A program made the translations under genes and the position numbers. The notes beneath the pieces are model-generated. The model searched no databases. It was not told the origin of the DNA and worked only from the letters and a program-made list of their open reading frames with translations. Shown piece by piece: positions 44,102-53,540 of a DNA stretch of 64,000 bases. This DNA is from Candidatus Saccharimonadota bacterium. Its GTDB lineage: Bacteria > Patescibacteriota > Saccharimonadia > Saccharimonadales > Saccharimonadaceae. The first letter of the stretch is position 1, and every line of letters begins with the position of its first letter. Where the stretch lies: assembly GCA_009783235.1 (NCBI GenBank), contig WRHN01000003.1:62001-126000 (forward strand), read 5' to 3'.

Positions 44102-44526
44102 TGTTTAAAACTTACAGCAAGAAAGTTTCGGAAATTGAGCATAAGTGGGTTTTGATTGACGCGACTGGCGTGCCAGTAGGGCGAGTGGCTACGTTGGTAG
44201 CGACGCGTTTGACTGGTAAATATCAGCCTAGTTTTACGCCAAATATGGACTCGGGCGACCACGTGGTGGTTATTAACGCTGGTCAAGCGATTTTAACTGG
44301 CAATAAGAGCGAAACTAAAAAGTACTATAGATACTCTGGTTTTCCGGGGGGCTTGAAGGAAAAGACGGCCGAACAGCAAGCGCCGGAAATTGTCATGGAG
44401 TTGGCAGTTAAGGGCATGTTGCCGAAAAACAAACTGCACGCACAGCGCATGAAGCGTCTACATGTTTTTGCGGACGCCAATCACGCTCACGCGGCGCAAA
44501 AACCAGAACCAATAGCGACTAAATAA
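44101..44526 (+). CDS. rplM: Ribosomal protein L13
   Basis: 141 residues. WVLIDATGVPVGRVATLVA, GDHVVVINAGQAILTGNK and MLPKNKLHAQRMKRLHVF are typical. Its usual partner rpsI is not adjacent. Ends the operon before a strong terminator. Confidence 0.99.
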   Translation: MFKTYSKKVSEIEHKWVLIDATGVPVGRVATLVATRLTGKYQPSFTPNMDSGDHVVVINAGQAILTGNKSETKKYYRYSGFPGGLKEKTAEQQAPEIVMELAVKGMLPKNKLHAQRMKRLHVFADANHAHAAQKPEPIATK

Positions 44527-44544
44527 TCGATTCAGATTCTGCTA

Positions 44545-44573
44545 AACGCCCCTCGCTCAGGAGGGGTGTTTTC
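44545..44573 (+). terminator. Alpha operon terminator
   Basis: Stem ACGCCCCTC/GAGGGGTGT with TTTTC. Confidence 0.85.
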
Positions 44574-44616
44574 GTGGCTGGTATTTGCTGGGTTTTTTGC
44601 TATAATTATATGGTTA

Positions 44617-45828
44617 ATGATTAGTTTGTTCAGTCGACTGCGACATTCGCACAACCATTTTTGGCGACATCTCAAAATGAGCGAGATGGCGCGAGTTTAT
44701 GTTAGCATGATGCTGCGCAATTTGGCCATTGCACTGACGGGTATTTTTGTGCCGATTTATATGATGCAGATAGGCTATTCTTTTATAGATATTTGCTGGT
44801 TAATCATTGTCTACTTTGGCGTGCGCATAGTTTACTCTGATTTGCTGGTTGGCAAAATCACCGCTTATTTGGGGCCTAAACGCACTATGTTCATTGGTTA
44901 TTTGGCGACTTCTATTAGCATGCTGCTGTTTGCTACGCAAGAAATCTTCTGGTGGCCGATTTGGTTTTTGGGTTGTTTTTGGAGCATGATGCATGGCATG
45001 GTGGCGATCCCTTTTAATGTCGAGTTTTCGAAAATTCACAACCGTAGCACCGAGGGCAGCCAGCTGGGCTATCTGCACGCGCTTGAAAAAATTGGCCACG
45101 TTATAGGGCCGTTGGCCGGTGGTATTATAGCCACGATTTTTGGCGGCCAGTATATTTTTGCGGTGGGCTTGGTGTTGTTGATTGTGGCGGGTATACCGAT
45201 TATCCGCACTGCCGAATCGGTCAAAACTCGTCAGAAAATGAATTTGTCGAAACTGAATTTCAAGAAATACCGTCGGAACATTTTGACGCGGGCTTTGGCT
45301 GGAGTCGAGATTACTATGACTAGCCCGATGTGGCAGATTTTTATAGCGATGACCATTCTAACTCCGGGCGCTGTTTACCTAGGGATTAGTATGCTAGAGT
45401 CGATCTCGGTGGCGGTGGCGATTATCGCTTCTATTGTAATCGGCCACATTGTTGATAAGCGCCACGGGCGAACGTTGCTGAGGATTGGCGCGGTGATAAT
45501 CAGTTTCTTCAACGTTTTTCGAATGTTCATTGGGCAGTACATACCGGCTTTGTTGGTCAATATCGGTCATGAAGTGGGGCGGGCGGCCAATTCGATCCCG
45601 CGTCAGAAAGGCTTCTTTGACGAGGCGGACTCTGCCGATGAGACTCGGATTGCTTACGTGGTGGTGGCGGAATATATCGACAGCGCGTTCAAGTTCGTGG
45701 CTTGGCTGGTTATTTTGGCTATCGCGGTTTACTTTGGCGACTTAACAGCGTTGATGGCGGGGTTTGCCATTGCGTCCGTGATGGGTCTGGCGACAATGGG
45801 CGAAAGGTATAAGGCCTTAAACAAGTAG
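44617..45828 (+). CDS. Major facilitator superfamily transporter
   Basis: 403 residues with about eleven or twelve membrane helices and a central cytoplasmic loop (KTRQKMNLSKLNFKKYRR). No substrate motif is recognised. An in-frame GTG at 44566 lies inside the preceding terminator. TATAAT at 44601-44606 puts the RNA start about 4 bases before ATG 44617. It may export a metabolite or drug; nothing specific can be said. Confidence 0.82.
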   Translation: MISLFSRLRHSHNHFWRHLKMSEMARVYVSMMLRNLAIALTGIFVPIYMMQIGYSFIDICWLIIVYFGVRIVYSDLLVGKITAYLGPKRTMFIGYLATSISMLLFATQEIFWWPIWFLGCFWSMMHGMVAIPFNVEFSKIHNRSTEGSQLGYLHALEKIGHVIGPLAGGIIATIFGGQYIFAVGLVLLIVAGIPIIRTAESVKTRQKMNLSKLNFKKYRRNILTRALAGVEITMTSPMWQIFIAMTILTPGAVYLGISMLESISVAVAIIASIVIGHIVDKRHGRTLLRIGAVIISFFNVFRMFIGQYIPALLVNIGHEVGRAANSIPRQKGFFDEADSADETRIAYVVVAEYIDSAFKFVAWLVILAIAVYFGDLTALMAGFAIASVMGLATMGERYKALNK

Positions 45829-45871
45829 AGTTTTTGTGGTAAAATAAAGGTAAATTAAATAGGGAGTTTGA

Positions 45872-46489
45872 ATGGCGAAAAAATATTATGAATCAAAAAC
45901 GCCGCGCTGGCAGCGCTGGATAATCTGGATTATTGCGATTGCGATGGCCGGCGGTACTATTTTGACCTATGTGGTTATTTTGATAGCCAACGACAACACG
46001 GACGCTAATCCGACGCAGATTGCCTATAATAAATATTTAGAGAATTATTATAAAGAGCAGGAGGAAGAGGCCGCCCAGGCCGAGGCGATTCGAGCGGCCT
46101 ACGTGGCTTTTGATGATGCTTACGCGGATAAAATTGGCGAATTTGACGCTGAGAATGTGCGTGAGCTCAAAGTAGAAGCGTTGAGGCAAGGTGATGGCGC
46201 AGCAGTCAAAGAAACCGACACGATTTTGATCAACTACACTGGCTGGACTGCTGATGGCAAGATTTTTGACACTAGTCGCAAGACTGCCGATTCAGAAGCC
46301 ACAGCGATATCTCTTTCCTTAGAGGAAGTAATACCCGGTTGGACTGAGGGGTTAGCTGGCCAAAAAGTAGGCGGGGTTTATTTGTTGTCAATCCCATCAG
46401 AGAAGGCTTACTACGACGAAGTCATGCAGTCCCATCCACTGTACAGATTGCCTTTGAAATTTATTGTCGAAATCAAAGAAATTCAATAA
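45872..46489 (+). CDS. Membrane-anchored FKBP-type prolyl isomerase
   Basis: 205 residues. A membrane helix (about 13-38) is followed by a Glu/Ala-rich helix and a C-terminal FKBP domain (about 95-205: ILINYTGWTADGKIFDTS, VIPGWTEGLAGQKVGG, YYDEVMQSHPLYRLPLKF). Likely folds exported proteins outside the membrane. Ribosome site AGGGAG. Confidence 0.92.
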   Translation: MAKKYYESKTPRWQRWIIWIIAIAMAGGTILTYVVILIANDNTDANPTQIAYNKYLENYYKEQEEEAAQAEAIRAAYVAFDDAYADKIGEFDAENVRELKVEALRQGDGAAVKETDTILINYTGWTADGKIFDTSRKTADSEATAISLSLEEVIPGWTEGLAGQKVGGVYLLSIPSEKAYYDEVMQSHPLYRLPLKFIVEIKEIQ

Positions 46490-46506
46490 AATTCGTATTG
46501 TTAAAA

Positions 46507-46537
46507 ATAACCCGCCGGCCAAAAGGCGGGTTTTATT
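46507..46537 (+). terminator. FKBP gene terminator
   Basis: Stem AACCCGCC/GGCGGGTT with TTATT. Confidence 0.8.
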
Positions 46538-46639
46538 GACACATTTGCTAAGTCGTGGTATAATTGGCGACAGAGAATTGCAGCAGCAATTCACGCACCT
46601 GAGGTAGGGAGTTCTTTTAAAAGAGAGGAAGGTTTCGCT
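46536..46639 (+). promoter_or_regulatory. Promoter and hairpin leader of the 121-residue orphan
   Basis: TTGACA (46536-46541), 17-base spacer, TATAAT (46559-46564), then a perfect hairpin GAATTGC-AGCA-GCAATTC and the ribosome site GAGGAAGG. Confidence 0.75.
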
Positions 46640-47005
46640 ATGACTAAGTTAAAGGATTATTTCTTTGTTGACGAAGACGGGATGGACGCAATCAGGTACA
46701 TATTTATTGTGCCAGGTTTCGTGCCCGACCGCGCTGATCCCCTTGATGAGGCGGCAAAATATGCCTTGAGAGATTATGAGTTGACTGCTGGAGATGTTGA
46801 TCCGAAGGCTGCCAAGGTTTTTCTGGTCGGCAGGACTTACGACGACAATCGACAGCCTAAACGTTTTGAAGATGGCAAAGCCATTTTCACCAGTTATGTC
46901 AAAAGCGTGAGCGAGGATCTGAAAACTGTGCAAACCAAAAACAGCGAATACACGCTCGAAGAGCCGTACAAACACCCTCCACTAGACGCGACGAACGCGG
47001 ATTAA
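46640..47005 (+). CDS. Orphan acidic protein, 121 residues
   Basis: Soluble and acidic, no domain recognised. It includes IRYIFIVPGFVPDRADPLDE and a Thr/Glu/Pro-rich end. It is a stand-alone unit with a consensus promoter, hairpin leader and terminator, like other orphans in this window. Confidence 0.75.
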   Translation: MTKLKDYFFVDEDGMDAIRYIFIVPGFVPDRADPLDEAAKYALRDYELTAGDVDPKAAKVFLVGRTYDDNRQPKRFEDGKAIFTSYVKSVSEDLKTVQTKNSEYTLEEPYKHPPLDATNAD

Positions 47006-47054
47006 ATCCTAGCCCGCCGTTAATCGCCCTTCCTGTTAAAATTTAGCAGGCAAC

Positions 47055-47097
47055 CAAAAGACCGACTGCCATCTAGCAATCGGTCTTTTTCTTTTGT
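47055..47097 (+). terminator. Terminator between the orphan and hppA
   Basis: Stem AAAGACCGA/TCGGTCTTT with loop CTGCCATCTAGCAA and TTCTTTT. Convergent genes; may serve both. Confidence 0.8.
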
Positions 47098-47107
47098 CCA
47101 AGTGAGT

Positions 47108-49147
47108 TTACAGCCCCAGAACGCCACCAACGGTGAAGAGAGAAATGAACAGAATCGCTACCATGTTGACTACTTTTATCAGGGCGTTGAGGCCCGGACC
47201 AGCGGTATCTTTGGTGGGGTCGCCGACGGTGTCGCCGACTACAGCGGCCTTGTGGGCTTCTGAACCCTTGCCGCCATAGAGACCGTCGGATTCAATCAGT
47301 TTTTTAGCATTATCCCACGCGCCACCAGAGTTGTTAAGGGTCATGGCCAACATTAAACCAACTACAATGATGCCAATTAAAAGACCCGCTAGGGCGGCCG
47401 AACCTAGTAGCCAGCCAACCAAAATTGGCACGACAATGGCCATAGCGCCAGGAACAATCATCTCTTTGAGCGCAGCGCCTGTTACGATATCGACGCACTT
47501 GGCGTAATCTGGTCGGGCTTTGCCTTTGAGAATGCCAGGGATTTCTTTGAATTGACGGCGAACTTCAGTTACTACGCTCATAGCAGCTTTAGAAACTGCG
47601 TGCATGGTCACCGAAGTAAATGCAAACGGTAGCAAACCACCAATCAACAAACCCACCAGAATAAGCGGGTTATTAATGGCCAAATCTATAGCGACGCCCT
47701 CTGCGTGTTCTTGCATTTTGGCGTAGTAGTCGGCAAATAAGGCCAGAGCGCCCAGGGCAGCTGAGCCAATGGCATAGCCCTTGGTGATGGCTTTCGTAGT
47801 GTTGCCAACGGCATCAAGTTCATCAGTGATTTCACGCACTTTGGCTGGCTGGTTACTCATTTCGGCAATACCGCCAGCGTTATCGGTAATGGGGCCGTAA
47901 GAGTCTAATGCCACAATCATGCCAGTAGTCGACAACATGGCAATAGCAGCTACGGCAATGCCGTATAGGCCGCTCCAGCCGTCGGTTCCACCAGCCAAGA
48001 AAAAGGCCAGTAAAATGCCCACTACAATGGTGATAACTGGCAAAATAGTTGATTCCATGCCGAAACTCAGGCCCGAAATGACGTTGGTGCCGGCTCCGGT
48101 GTTAGAGGCTTCGGCAATGGCTTTGACTGGACGATGAGCGGTGGACGTATAATATTCGGTGAACACGAACATTAAAAGGGTAATTCCTACGCCAACTAGC
48201 GCCACCCAGAAGTAAGTCAGGCTGCCGTCAAACATCCACATGACTATGCCGAAAAAGGCCAGCGTTGATAAAATAGCAGAGACGATAACTCCTTTATAGA
48301 GGGCGTTCATGATTTTTTTGTTTCTGCCTAGGCGGACAAAGAAAACGGCAATGATGGACGCTAAAATAGCCACAGAACCGATAGCGAGTGGAAAAATCAC
48401 TTCTTTGCTATCAAAGCCGCCGTTGATGTTCGAACCAATCAACATCGCGGCTAGTAAAGTAACTGCGTAGGTTTCAAACAAATCTGCGCCCATACCAGCG
48501 CAGTCGCCCACGTTGTCGCCCACGTTGTCGGCGATAGTGGCGGGGTTGCGCGGATCGTCTTCTGGAATACCCGCTTCAACTTTACCGACAATATCAGCCC
48601 CAACATCCGCCGCCTTAGTATAAATACCGCCGCCGACACGAGCGAACAGCGAAATCAAACTAGCGCCAAAACCGAAACCAATCACCAAATCAATATCACC
48701 GAAGATAATATACATAGTACTGACGCCGAGCATCGACAGGCCAACCACGGCCAGACCCGTAACAGCGCCACCGCGAAAAGCCACCTCGAGCGCGTTTTTC
48801 AGTGATTTTTTGGCGGCTGCGGCAGTACGAACGTTAGCGCGCACTGATACGTTCATGCCAATAAAACCAGCAATACCAGAAGCAATAGCGCCAACCGCAA
48901 AACTGATAGCTAAGTCCCAGCTGAGCGCCAGGCCAATGACCACGGCCAAAATTATCGCTACTACGGCGATGGTTAAATATTGTCGCTTGAGATAGGCCAT
49001 AGCACCTTCTTGAATGGCCCGGGCGATATCTTGCATTTTTTTGTCGCCAGCATTTTTACGCAAAACTCTGGACGCCAGCAACCCCGCTGAGAATAAACTG
49101 ATGAGGCCAGCAACTGGCGCTAGATAAATAAAGAACGAAAAGTCCAT
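47108..49147 (-). CDS. hppA: Membrane pyrophosphatase, K+-independent type
   Basis: 679 residues, about sixteen membrane helices. It hydrolyses pyrophosphate and pumps protons or sodium. Catalytic acidic motifs are DNVGDNVGDCAGMGADLFE, DNSGGAWDNAKK and DTVGDPTKDTAGPG. The cation-dependence motif reads GNTTKAITKG. The Lys at this place marks K+-independent enzymes, which are generally proton pumps. It would recover energy from biosynthetic PPi. Ribosome site TAGGAGGAAG. Single-gene unit. Confidence 0.97.
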   Translation of the reverse strand: MDFSFFIYLAPVAGLISLFSAGLLASRVLRKNAGDKKMQDIARAIQEGAMAYLKRQYLTIAVVAIILAVVIGLALSWDLAISFAVGAIASGIAGFIGMNVSVRANVRTAAAAKKSLKNALEVAFRGGAVTGLAVVGLSMLGVSTMYIIFGDIDLVIGFGFGASLISLFARVGGGIYTKAADVGADIVGKVEAGIPEDDPRNPATIADNVGDNVGDCAGMGADLFETYAVTLLAAMLIGSNINGGFDSKEVIFPLAIGSVAILASIIAVFFVRLGRNKKIMNALYKGVIVSAILSTLAFFGIVMWMFDGSLTYFWVALVGVGITLLMFVFTEYYTSTAHRPVKAIAEASNTGAGTNVISGLSFGMESTILPVITIVVGILLAFFLAGGTDGWSGLYGIAVAAIAMLSTTGMIVALDSYGPITDNAGGIAEMSNQPAKVREITDELDAVGNTTKAITKGYAIGSAALGALALFADYYAKMQEHAEGVAIDLAINNPLILVGLLIGGLLPFAFTSVTMHAVSKAAMSVVTEVRRQFKEIPGILKGKARPDYAKCVDIVTGAALKEMIVPGAMAIVVPILVGWLLGSAALAGLLIGIIVVGLMLAMTLNNSGGAWDNAKKLIESDGLYGGKGSEAHKAAVVGDTVGDPTKDTAGPGLNALIKVVNMVAILFISLFTVGGVLGL

Positions 49148-49234
49148 AAACTCTTTCTTCCTCCTATGTTAGCTTAATATATGAAAGCCATGATAACACA
49201 AGCACCAAGATTTTACAAGCAGGGATTCCCTCTA

Positions 49235-49426
49235 TTGACATCTTAGCGTAAGTATGATAGAATATAGGCACTGTGTTCAGATAACACAGAGAACTTTGAA
49301 AATTCGGTAGTGATAGCATATGCTTATCCAGCCTAGTTTCTCAATTTTTAATTTGCCCAATTCTTCAGTGGCACACTGGCCGCTGAATACGTCTCTGGCC
49401 CTTTTGGGCCTAGATAGGAATATATT
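49235..49426 (+). promoter_or_regulatory. Cassette copy 3: promoter and structured leader
   Basis: TTGACA (49235-49240), 17-base spacer, TAGAAT (49258-49263). Hairpin CTGTGTT/AACACAG (49271-49289) with loop CAGAT. Then AATTCGG (49301-49307) and GTGATAGCA (49310-49318). The leader is longer than in the other copies and has further hairpins, CAGTG/CACTG and GGCCC/GGGCC. Confidence 0.72.
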
Positions 49427-50308
49427 ATGAAAAAATTGACTCACGTTATGACGGAAACCGCACGTCGCAGAGAATTTACGCTGTCAAACAACAGCACAGT
49501 TCGCTTGCAACTGGGGAACCTGAGTGACCAAGAAGCCCGTGAGACAGTCTGGAGACTGCGTGATTTCGCCCTTTTTATTTTTGAGCACAGCGATAAAGAT
49601 GTCCAGTTGACAGGAAATAATATTAAACTGGAATCAGAGCTTTACGACAACGTCTGGGCTCTGAACCGCGCGGGATATAAGATGGAATATTTTCTGCGCT
49701 TAGGCAGCGATGTTATTTCAGAAAAGCGTCTGAGAGAGCTGGTTGACCCAGAATTCGTCTCTGGCGAACTGTGGGATGGCTATACTGTGGAAGAACTTGA
49801 AGGTCAGTTCACTGGTATAGCAGTCTGCGGTGTGTTCCTGCGCTACGATGACCCTGCCGACCCAGTCGTTGCTGATCAAAAACTTATTCTAATGAATATG
49901 CATTTTGATAATCAGTATGCTGAAGATTGGCAAGTGAATAAACTCGCAGCTCATCAAAAGATTATTCTTGATAGTCAGCGCCCTAGGCCCCATGAAATGA
50001 CGCAAGTCAGGGCTGTTAAAGATCTAGTTGGCTCTGACTTTGGCCCAGAACTCGAACAAGATTCAGTTACTTATCGTGACGTTCTATCTATGTATTTAAT
50101 GAGCAAGCACGCTGGAATAGGAACCGCTCCATATGGAACGGGAAGCTTAGCATTAGTCAGCTTGCCACGAGGTGGCGTTGTTGGGGAGACAGAGGTCCCA
50201 GAGCTTTCCTCGCCCCATGGCCGTTTGGGACTGTACGCATCCAGGGGTCTCGTTCCGAGCGAAGGCACTGGCGTGTCCCTCCTGGCGGGGTTGAAAAATC
50301 AAGCCTGA
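49427..50308 (+). CDS. Orphan protein, cassette family, copy 3
   Basis: 293 residues. Shares SDK (LFIFEHSDKDV), GYKMEYFLRLGSDVIS, TGIAVCGVFLRYD, KLILMNMHFD and YRDVLSMYLM with copy 1; these two are closer to each other than to copy 2. A ~20-residue segment around NKLAAHQKIILDSQRP is absent from copy 1. The C-terminal third is Gly/Ser-rich and unshared. No signal or membrane segment. Function unknown. Confidence 0.85.
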   Translation: MKKLTHVMTETARRREFTLSNNSTVRLQLGNLSDQEARETVWRLRDFALFIFEHSDKDVQLTGNNIKLESELYDNVWALNRAGYKMEYFLRLGSDVISEKRLRELVDPEFVSGELWDGYTVEELEGQFTGIAVCGVFLRYDDPADPVVADQKLILMNMHFDNQYAEDWQVNKLAAHQKIILDSQRPRPHEMTQVRAVKDLVGSDFGPELEQDSVTYRDVLSMYLMSKHAGIGTAPYGTGSLALVSLPRGGVVGETEVPELSSPHGRLGLYASRGLVPSEGTGVSLLAGLKNQA

Positions 50309-50323
50309 ATTCTTGTAACGCTT

Positions 50324-50397
50324 TGCTATCACAACCGAAAAAGGCGCAAATTGCTCGGGGTTTTATATCCTTAGGCGGTTTGCGCCCTTTTCTTTTG
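50324..50397 (+). terminator. Conserved cassette terminator, copy 3
   Basis: TGCTATCAC (50324-50332), then stem GGCGCAAA/TTTGCGCC with inner CTCGGG, ending TTTTCTTTT. It is convergent with the rel gene. Confidence 0.85.
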
Positions 50398-50403
50398 AAG
50401 CTT

Positions 50404-51951
50404 TTATTTTTTATTGCCCGGCTCGGTGCGACGCGGTTTTTGAGGATTGTCTTCGGTTTTAACCTCAATACCAGATTCGCGCAGCGAAGCGCGAATTTTC
50501 GTCTTGGCCTTCGGCGTGACAACTTTTTTAATCCAATCAAGACGCGGAAAAATACCTTTGCGCGTGATGACTTCGACCACATCGCCAGTTTTCAAAGGTT
50601 CATCAAAGCCGACAATTTCGCCGTTGACTTTGACGGCATGGGTGGTTTTGCCAATATCCGAATGTACGCGAAAAGCAAAATCCAAAGGCAGGGCGCCATC
50701 TGGTAAATCAAAAATGTCGCCGTCGGGAGTATGCACAAAAATACGATCAGAAAACAGGTTCATTTGCAGTTTACTGATGTCGATTGCTTCGCCGGCTTGG
50801 AGTTTTTCGGCGGCGTGGTGAAGATCGGCTACCCAGTTCATGCCCTCAGGCAAACCTTGAATTTGGCCACCCTGCTTATAAACATCAGTCAGCTTTTGCT
50901 CGTTGTAGTGGAAGCCCGCCGCTAGACCGCGCTCGGCAAATTCGTGCATTTCGTGGGTGCGGATTTGAAATTCAACAAAAAACTCTTCGTCGTTTCCATC
51001 GTAAGTCATAATGGTGGTATGGAGCGAACGATAGCCGTTGGCCTTGGGACGAGCGATGTAGTCCTTGACGCGCCCTTCGACTGGTATAAAAAGTTTGTGC
51101 AACACGCCCAGGACGTTATAGCAATCAGTGGTGTTGTTGACCACGATACGCAAGGCAATCAGATCGTATATGCGGTCAAAACTTTGGTCATATTTGTCGA
51201 GCTTCTTATGTAAGCTGTAGATGGATTTGATGCGGCCGTCCATTTGGTAAGGTATTTTAGCAGTTTTAAGCGCGGTGGACAGCTCGTTTTTCACTACGTC
51301 TAGTTTACTAGCGGCACTACCGATGGATTTCTTGAGTTGCTTTTTGAGAAAGTCAAAGCGTTGCGGATCGAGATATTGAAAACTGATTTCTTCTAATTTG
51401 ACGCGCACTTGGCCCATGTTGAGTCGGTCGGCTAATGGCGCAAAAACCTGCAATGATTCCAGCGCGACTTTAGTTTGGCGCTCTCTGGGCAGGTGGCGCA
51501 AGGTTTCTAAATTATGCAAACGATCGGCGATTTTGATAATTAAAACCCGAATATCCTCACCAGTAGCTATCAGCAGTTTAGTCAAATTATCTTTAGTGGT
51601 GGGTAGATAGGTGTCGATGTCGCGCATGCCGCGGCGCACCCTGGTCAGTTTAGTAACGCCATCAACCAGCGTGGCAATATTGCTGCCAAATTGCTCCTCG
51701 ATGTCGTTTAGATCAAGATCGCTGTCCTCTACGGTGTCGTGCAGCACGCCCGCGATTATCGAATCGATGTCCATTTCCCAATCAATCAAATAGTTGGCGA
51801 CCGCTAGAGGGTGCACAATGTAGGATTCTCCAGAAACTCGTTTTTGCCCGCGGTGCGCAGTCTCGGCCACATCTAAAGCCCGCGCGAGCGTTTTGAGCTG
51901 CGAGCCTTTGAAAGTCTTTTTAGCTTTGGCCTCGAAATCTTTTCTTTTCAT
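50404..51951 (-). CDS. RelA/SpoT-type (p)ppGpp synthetase/hydrolase
   Basis: 515 residues. The HD hydrolase domain has YIVHPLAVANYL and GVLHDTVEDSDLDL. The synthetase domain has DRIYDLIALRIVVNN and KANGYRSLHTT. A TGS domain (about 395-460: FVHTPDGDIFDLPDGALPLD) follows. It ends soon after TGS, without the usual helical, zinc and ACT domains, so sensing of the ribosome must differ. A minus-strand TATACT 9 bases before the ATG suggests a leaderless mRNA. Confidence 0.95.
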   Translation of the reverse strand: MKRKDFEAKAKKTFKGSQLKTLARALDVAETAHRGQKRVSGESYIVHPLAVANYLIDWEMDIDSIIAGVLHDTVEDSDLDLNDIEEQFGSNIATLVDGVTKLTRVRRGMRDIDTYLPTTKDNLTKLLIATGEDIRVLIIKIADRLHNLETLRHLPRERQTKVALESLQVFAPLADRLNMGQVRVKLEEISFQYLDPQRFDFLKKQLKKSIGSAASKLDVVKNELSTALKTAKIPYQMDGRIKSIYSLHKKLDKYDQSFDRIYDLIALRIVVNNTTDCYNVLGVLHKLFIPVEGRVKDYIARPKANGYRSLHTTIMTYDGNDEEFFVEFQIRTHEMHEFAERGLAAGFHYNEQKLTDVYKQGGQIQGLPEGMNWVADLHHAAEKLQAGEAIDISKLQMNLFSDRIFVHTPDGDIFDLPDGALPLDFAFRVHSDIGKTTHAVKVNGEIVGFDEPLKTGDVVEVITRKGIFPRLDWIKKVVTPKAKTKIRASLRESGIEVKTEDNPQKPRRTEPGNKK

Positions 51952-52022
51952 GTTCGTCCCAGTATACCATTTTTATAAGTATTATGCTAAACTGGAGCCA
52001 AGATAAATTAAGGGAGGGAGTT

Positions 52023-53030
52023 ATGAAGAAAATTGCAATTAACGGTTTCGGTCGCATCGGGCGTCAGGCTTTTAAAATTGCTTTTGAGCGAAAAGATATG
52101 AAAGTGGTGGCGATTAATGATTTGTCGCCTAATTCGCAATTGGCACATCTGTTGCGACATGATTCAACGTACGGCACTTACGATAAGAAAGTTGAATTTA
52201 CAGATGACGAGCTGGTAGTTGACGGTGTGCATATTCGCACTTACGCGGAGACTGACGCGGGCAAGTTGCCTTGGCACGAACTGGGAGTTGACGTGGTGGT
52301 TGAATGCACGGGGTTTTATGTCGAGCCTGCCAAAGCCAAGGCGCATATCGCGGCGGGAGCTAGAAAAGTCATAATTTCGGCGCCAGCCAAGGGCGAGGGC
52401 GCGACGACTATTGTGCTGGGAGTTAACGAGGGCGAGATTCAAACTGCTGAAGAAATTATTTCCTGCGCCTCTTGTACGACCAATTGCATCGCACCTGTGA
52501 TGTCGATTATTGAAAATCAGCTTGGCGTCGAAAAAGCTTTTATGACTACCGCGCACTCGTACACTTCCGATCAGCGATTATTGGACAACGCTCACGCTGA
52601 TCCGCGCCGTTCACGTAGCGCTGCTATGAGTATTATTCCTACTTCGACAGGGGCGTCTATTGCGGCCACCGAGACTATTCCGAGCCTGAAGGGCAAATTT
52701 GGCGGACTGAGCTTGCGTGTGCCTACGCCGACGGTGTCGATTGCCGATATTACTATGCTGCTGAAAAAGCCGACCACCGGCGAAGATGTTAAGGACATTT
52801 TCCGCAAGGCGGCCAAAGATCCATATTATCAGGGTATTATAGCGGTCGAAGAAGAAGAGTTGGTATCGATTGATTTTTCGGGCAATCCGCACAGTGCTAT
52901 TGTCGATTTGTCGCTGGTCGATATGGTAGGCGAAGATTTTCTCAAGGTGGTGGCTTGGTATGATAATGAATGGGCATATTCTAACCGTTTGGTGGAATTG
53001 ACGGCGGACGTGGCTGCCGCCATGGACTAG
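52023..53030 (+). CDS. gapA: Glyceraldehyde-3-phosphate dehydrogenase
   Basis: 335 residues, NAD-dependent glycolytic enzyme. NAD loop INGFGRIGRQAFKI; catalytic Cys in SCASCTTNCIAPV; C-terminal VAWYDNEWAYSNRLVEL. ATG 52023 is set by GGGAGGGAG just upstream. Divergent from rel. No other glycolytic gene is nearby. Confidence 0.99.
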   Translation: MKKIAINGFGRIGRQAFKIAFERKDMKVVAINDLSPNSQLAHLLRHDSTYGTYDKKVEFTDDELVVDGVHIRTYAETDAGKLPWHELGVDVVVECTGFYVEPAKAKAHIAAGARKVIISAPAKGEGATTIVLGVNEGEIQTAEEIISCASCTTNCIAPVMSIIENQLGVEKAFMTTAHSYTSDQRLLDNAHADPRRSRSAAMSIIPTSTGASIAATETIPSLKGKFGGLSLRVPTPTVSIADITMLLKKPTTGEDVKDIFRKAAKDPYYQGIIAVEEEELVSIDFSGNPHSAIVDLSLVDMVGEDFLKVVAWYDNEWAYSNRLVELTADVAAAMD

Positions 53031-53049
53031 ATCTCCCGACCAAAGAAAA

Positions 53050-53085
53050 AAGGGCATCACTGATTGAAACTTGTTGTGATGCCCC
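53050..53085 (-). terminator. Minus-strand terminator of the broken small gene
   Basis: Stem GGGCATCAC/GTGATGCCC; the T-run (TTTTTTCTTT) is on the minus-strand side. Confidence 0.85.
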
Positions 53086-53105
53086 GCGGTCAGGGTTGGC
53101 TGATG

Positions 53106-53398
53106 TTAGCCAGCTTGTTCTTCTTTTTCTAATCTGTGCATTAAATCTGCTGTGATTAGATAGAACTTTGTACCACTAATGTTGCCGCCGCCTTTTGTCA
53201 GAACTTCTGCCAAATACTCGTCAACAGGCACCGCAATTAGCGTGCCACGACCGCTGCTGAAGCACATGCTAACGTTACGGCAACCAAGTTGTAAGTCCCC
53301 AAGTAGGCTCCTAGAGCCATTTCTTGACTCACTTCGCTGCCATGCTCTTGAATCTCTGCAATAGTATTTTCGTTCATCGACAAAATTCTTCCAGACAT
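53106..53398 (-). pseudogene. Small gene interrupted by a frameshift
   Basis: A minus-strand TTGCAA (53476-53481), 17-base spacer and TATAAT (53453-53458), then GGAGG before the ATG at 53398, give a full expression unit. The zero frame reads MSGRILSMNENTIAEI and stops at 53237 after 53 codons. A -1 frame continues without stops to 53106, reading CFSSGRGTLIAVPVDEYLAE and ending RLEKEEQAG just before the terminator. Together they would make a ~96-residue protein. A mutation, a recoding event or an assembly error are all possible. No family recognised. Confidence 0.6.
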
Positions 53399-53540
53399 TT
53401 TTTACCTCCTATAGGCAGCATATAACAGACCACTTCCTAACAGCTTTCGTGATTATATCACAAAATATTAAATTTTGCAAGGGGAATAGAAATTGCGCCA
53501 AATGTGTTATACTAAGAACGTCAAAGTAAAGGAGGAGCAA

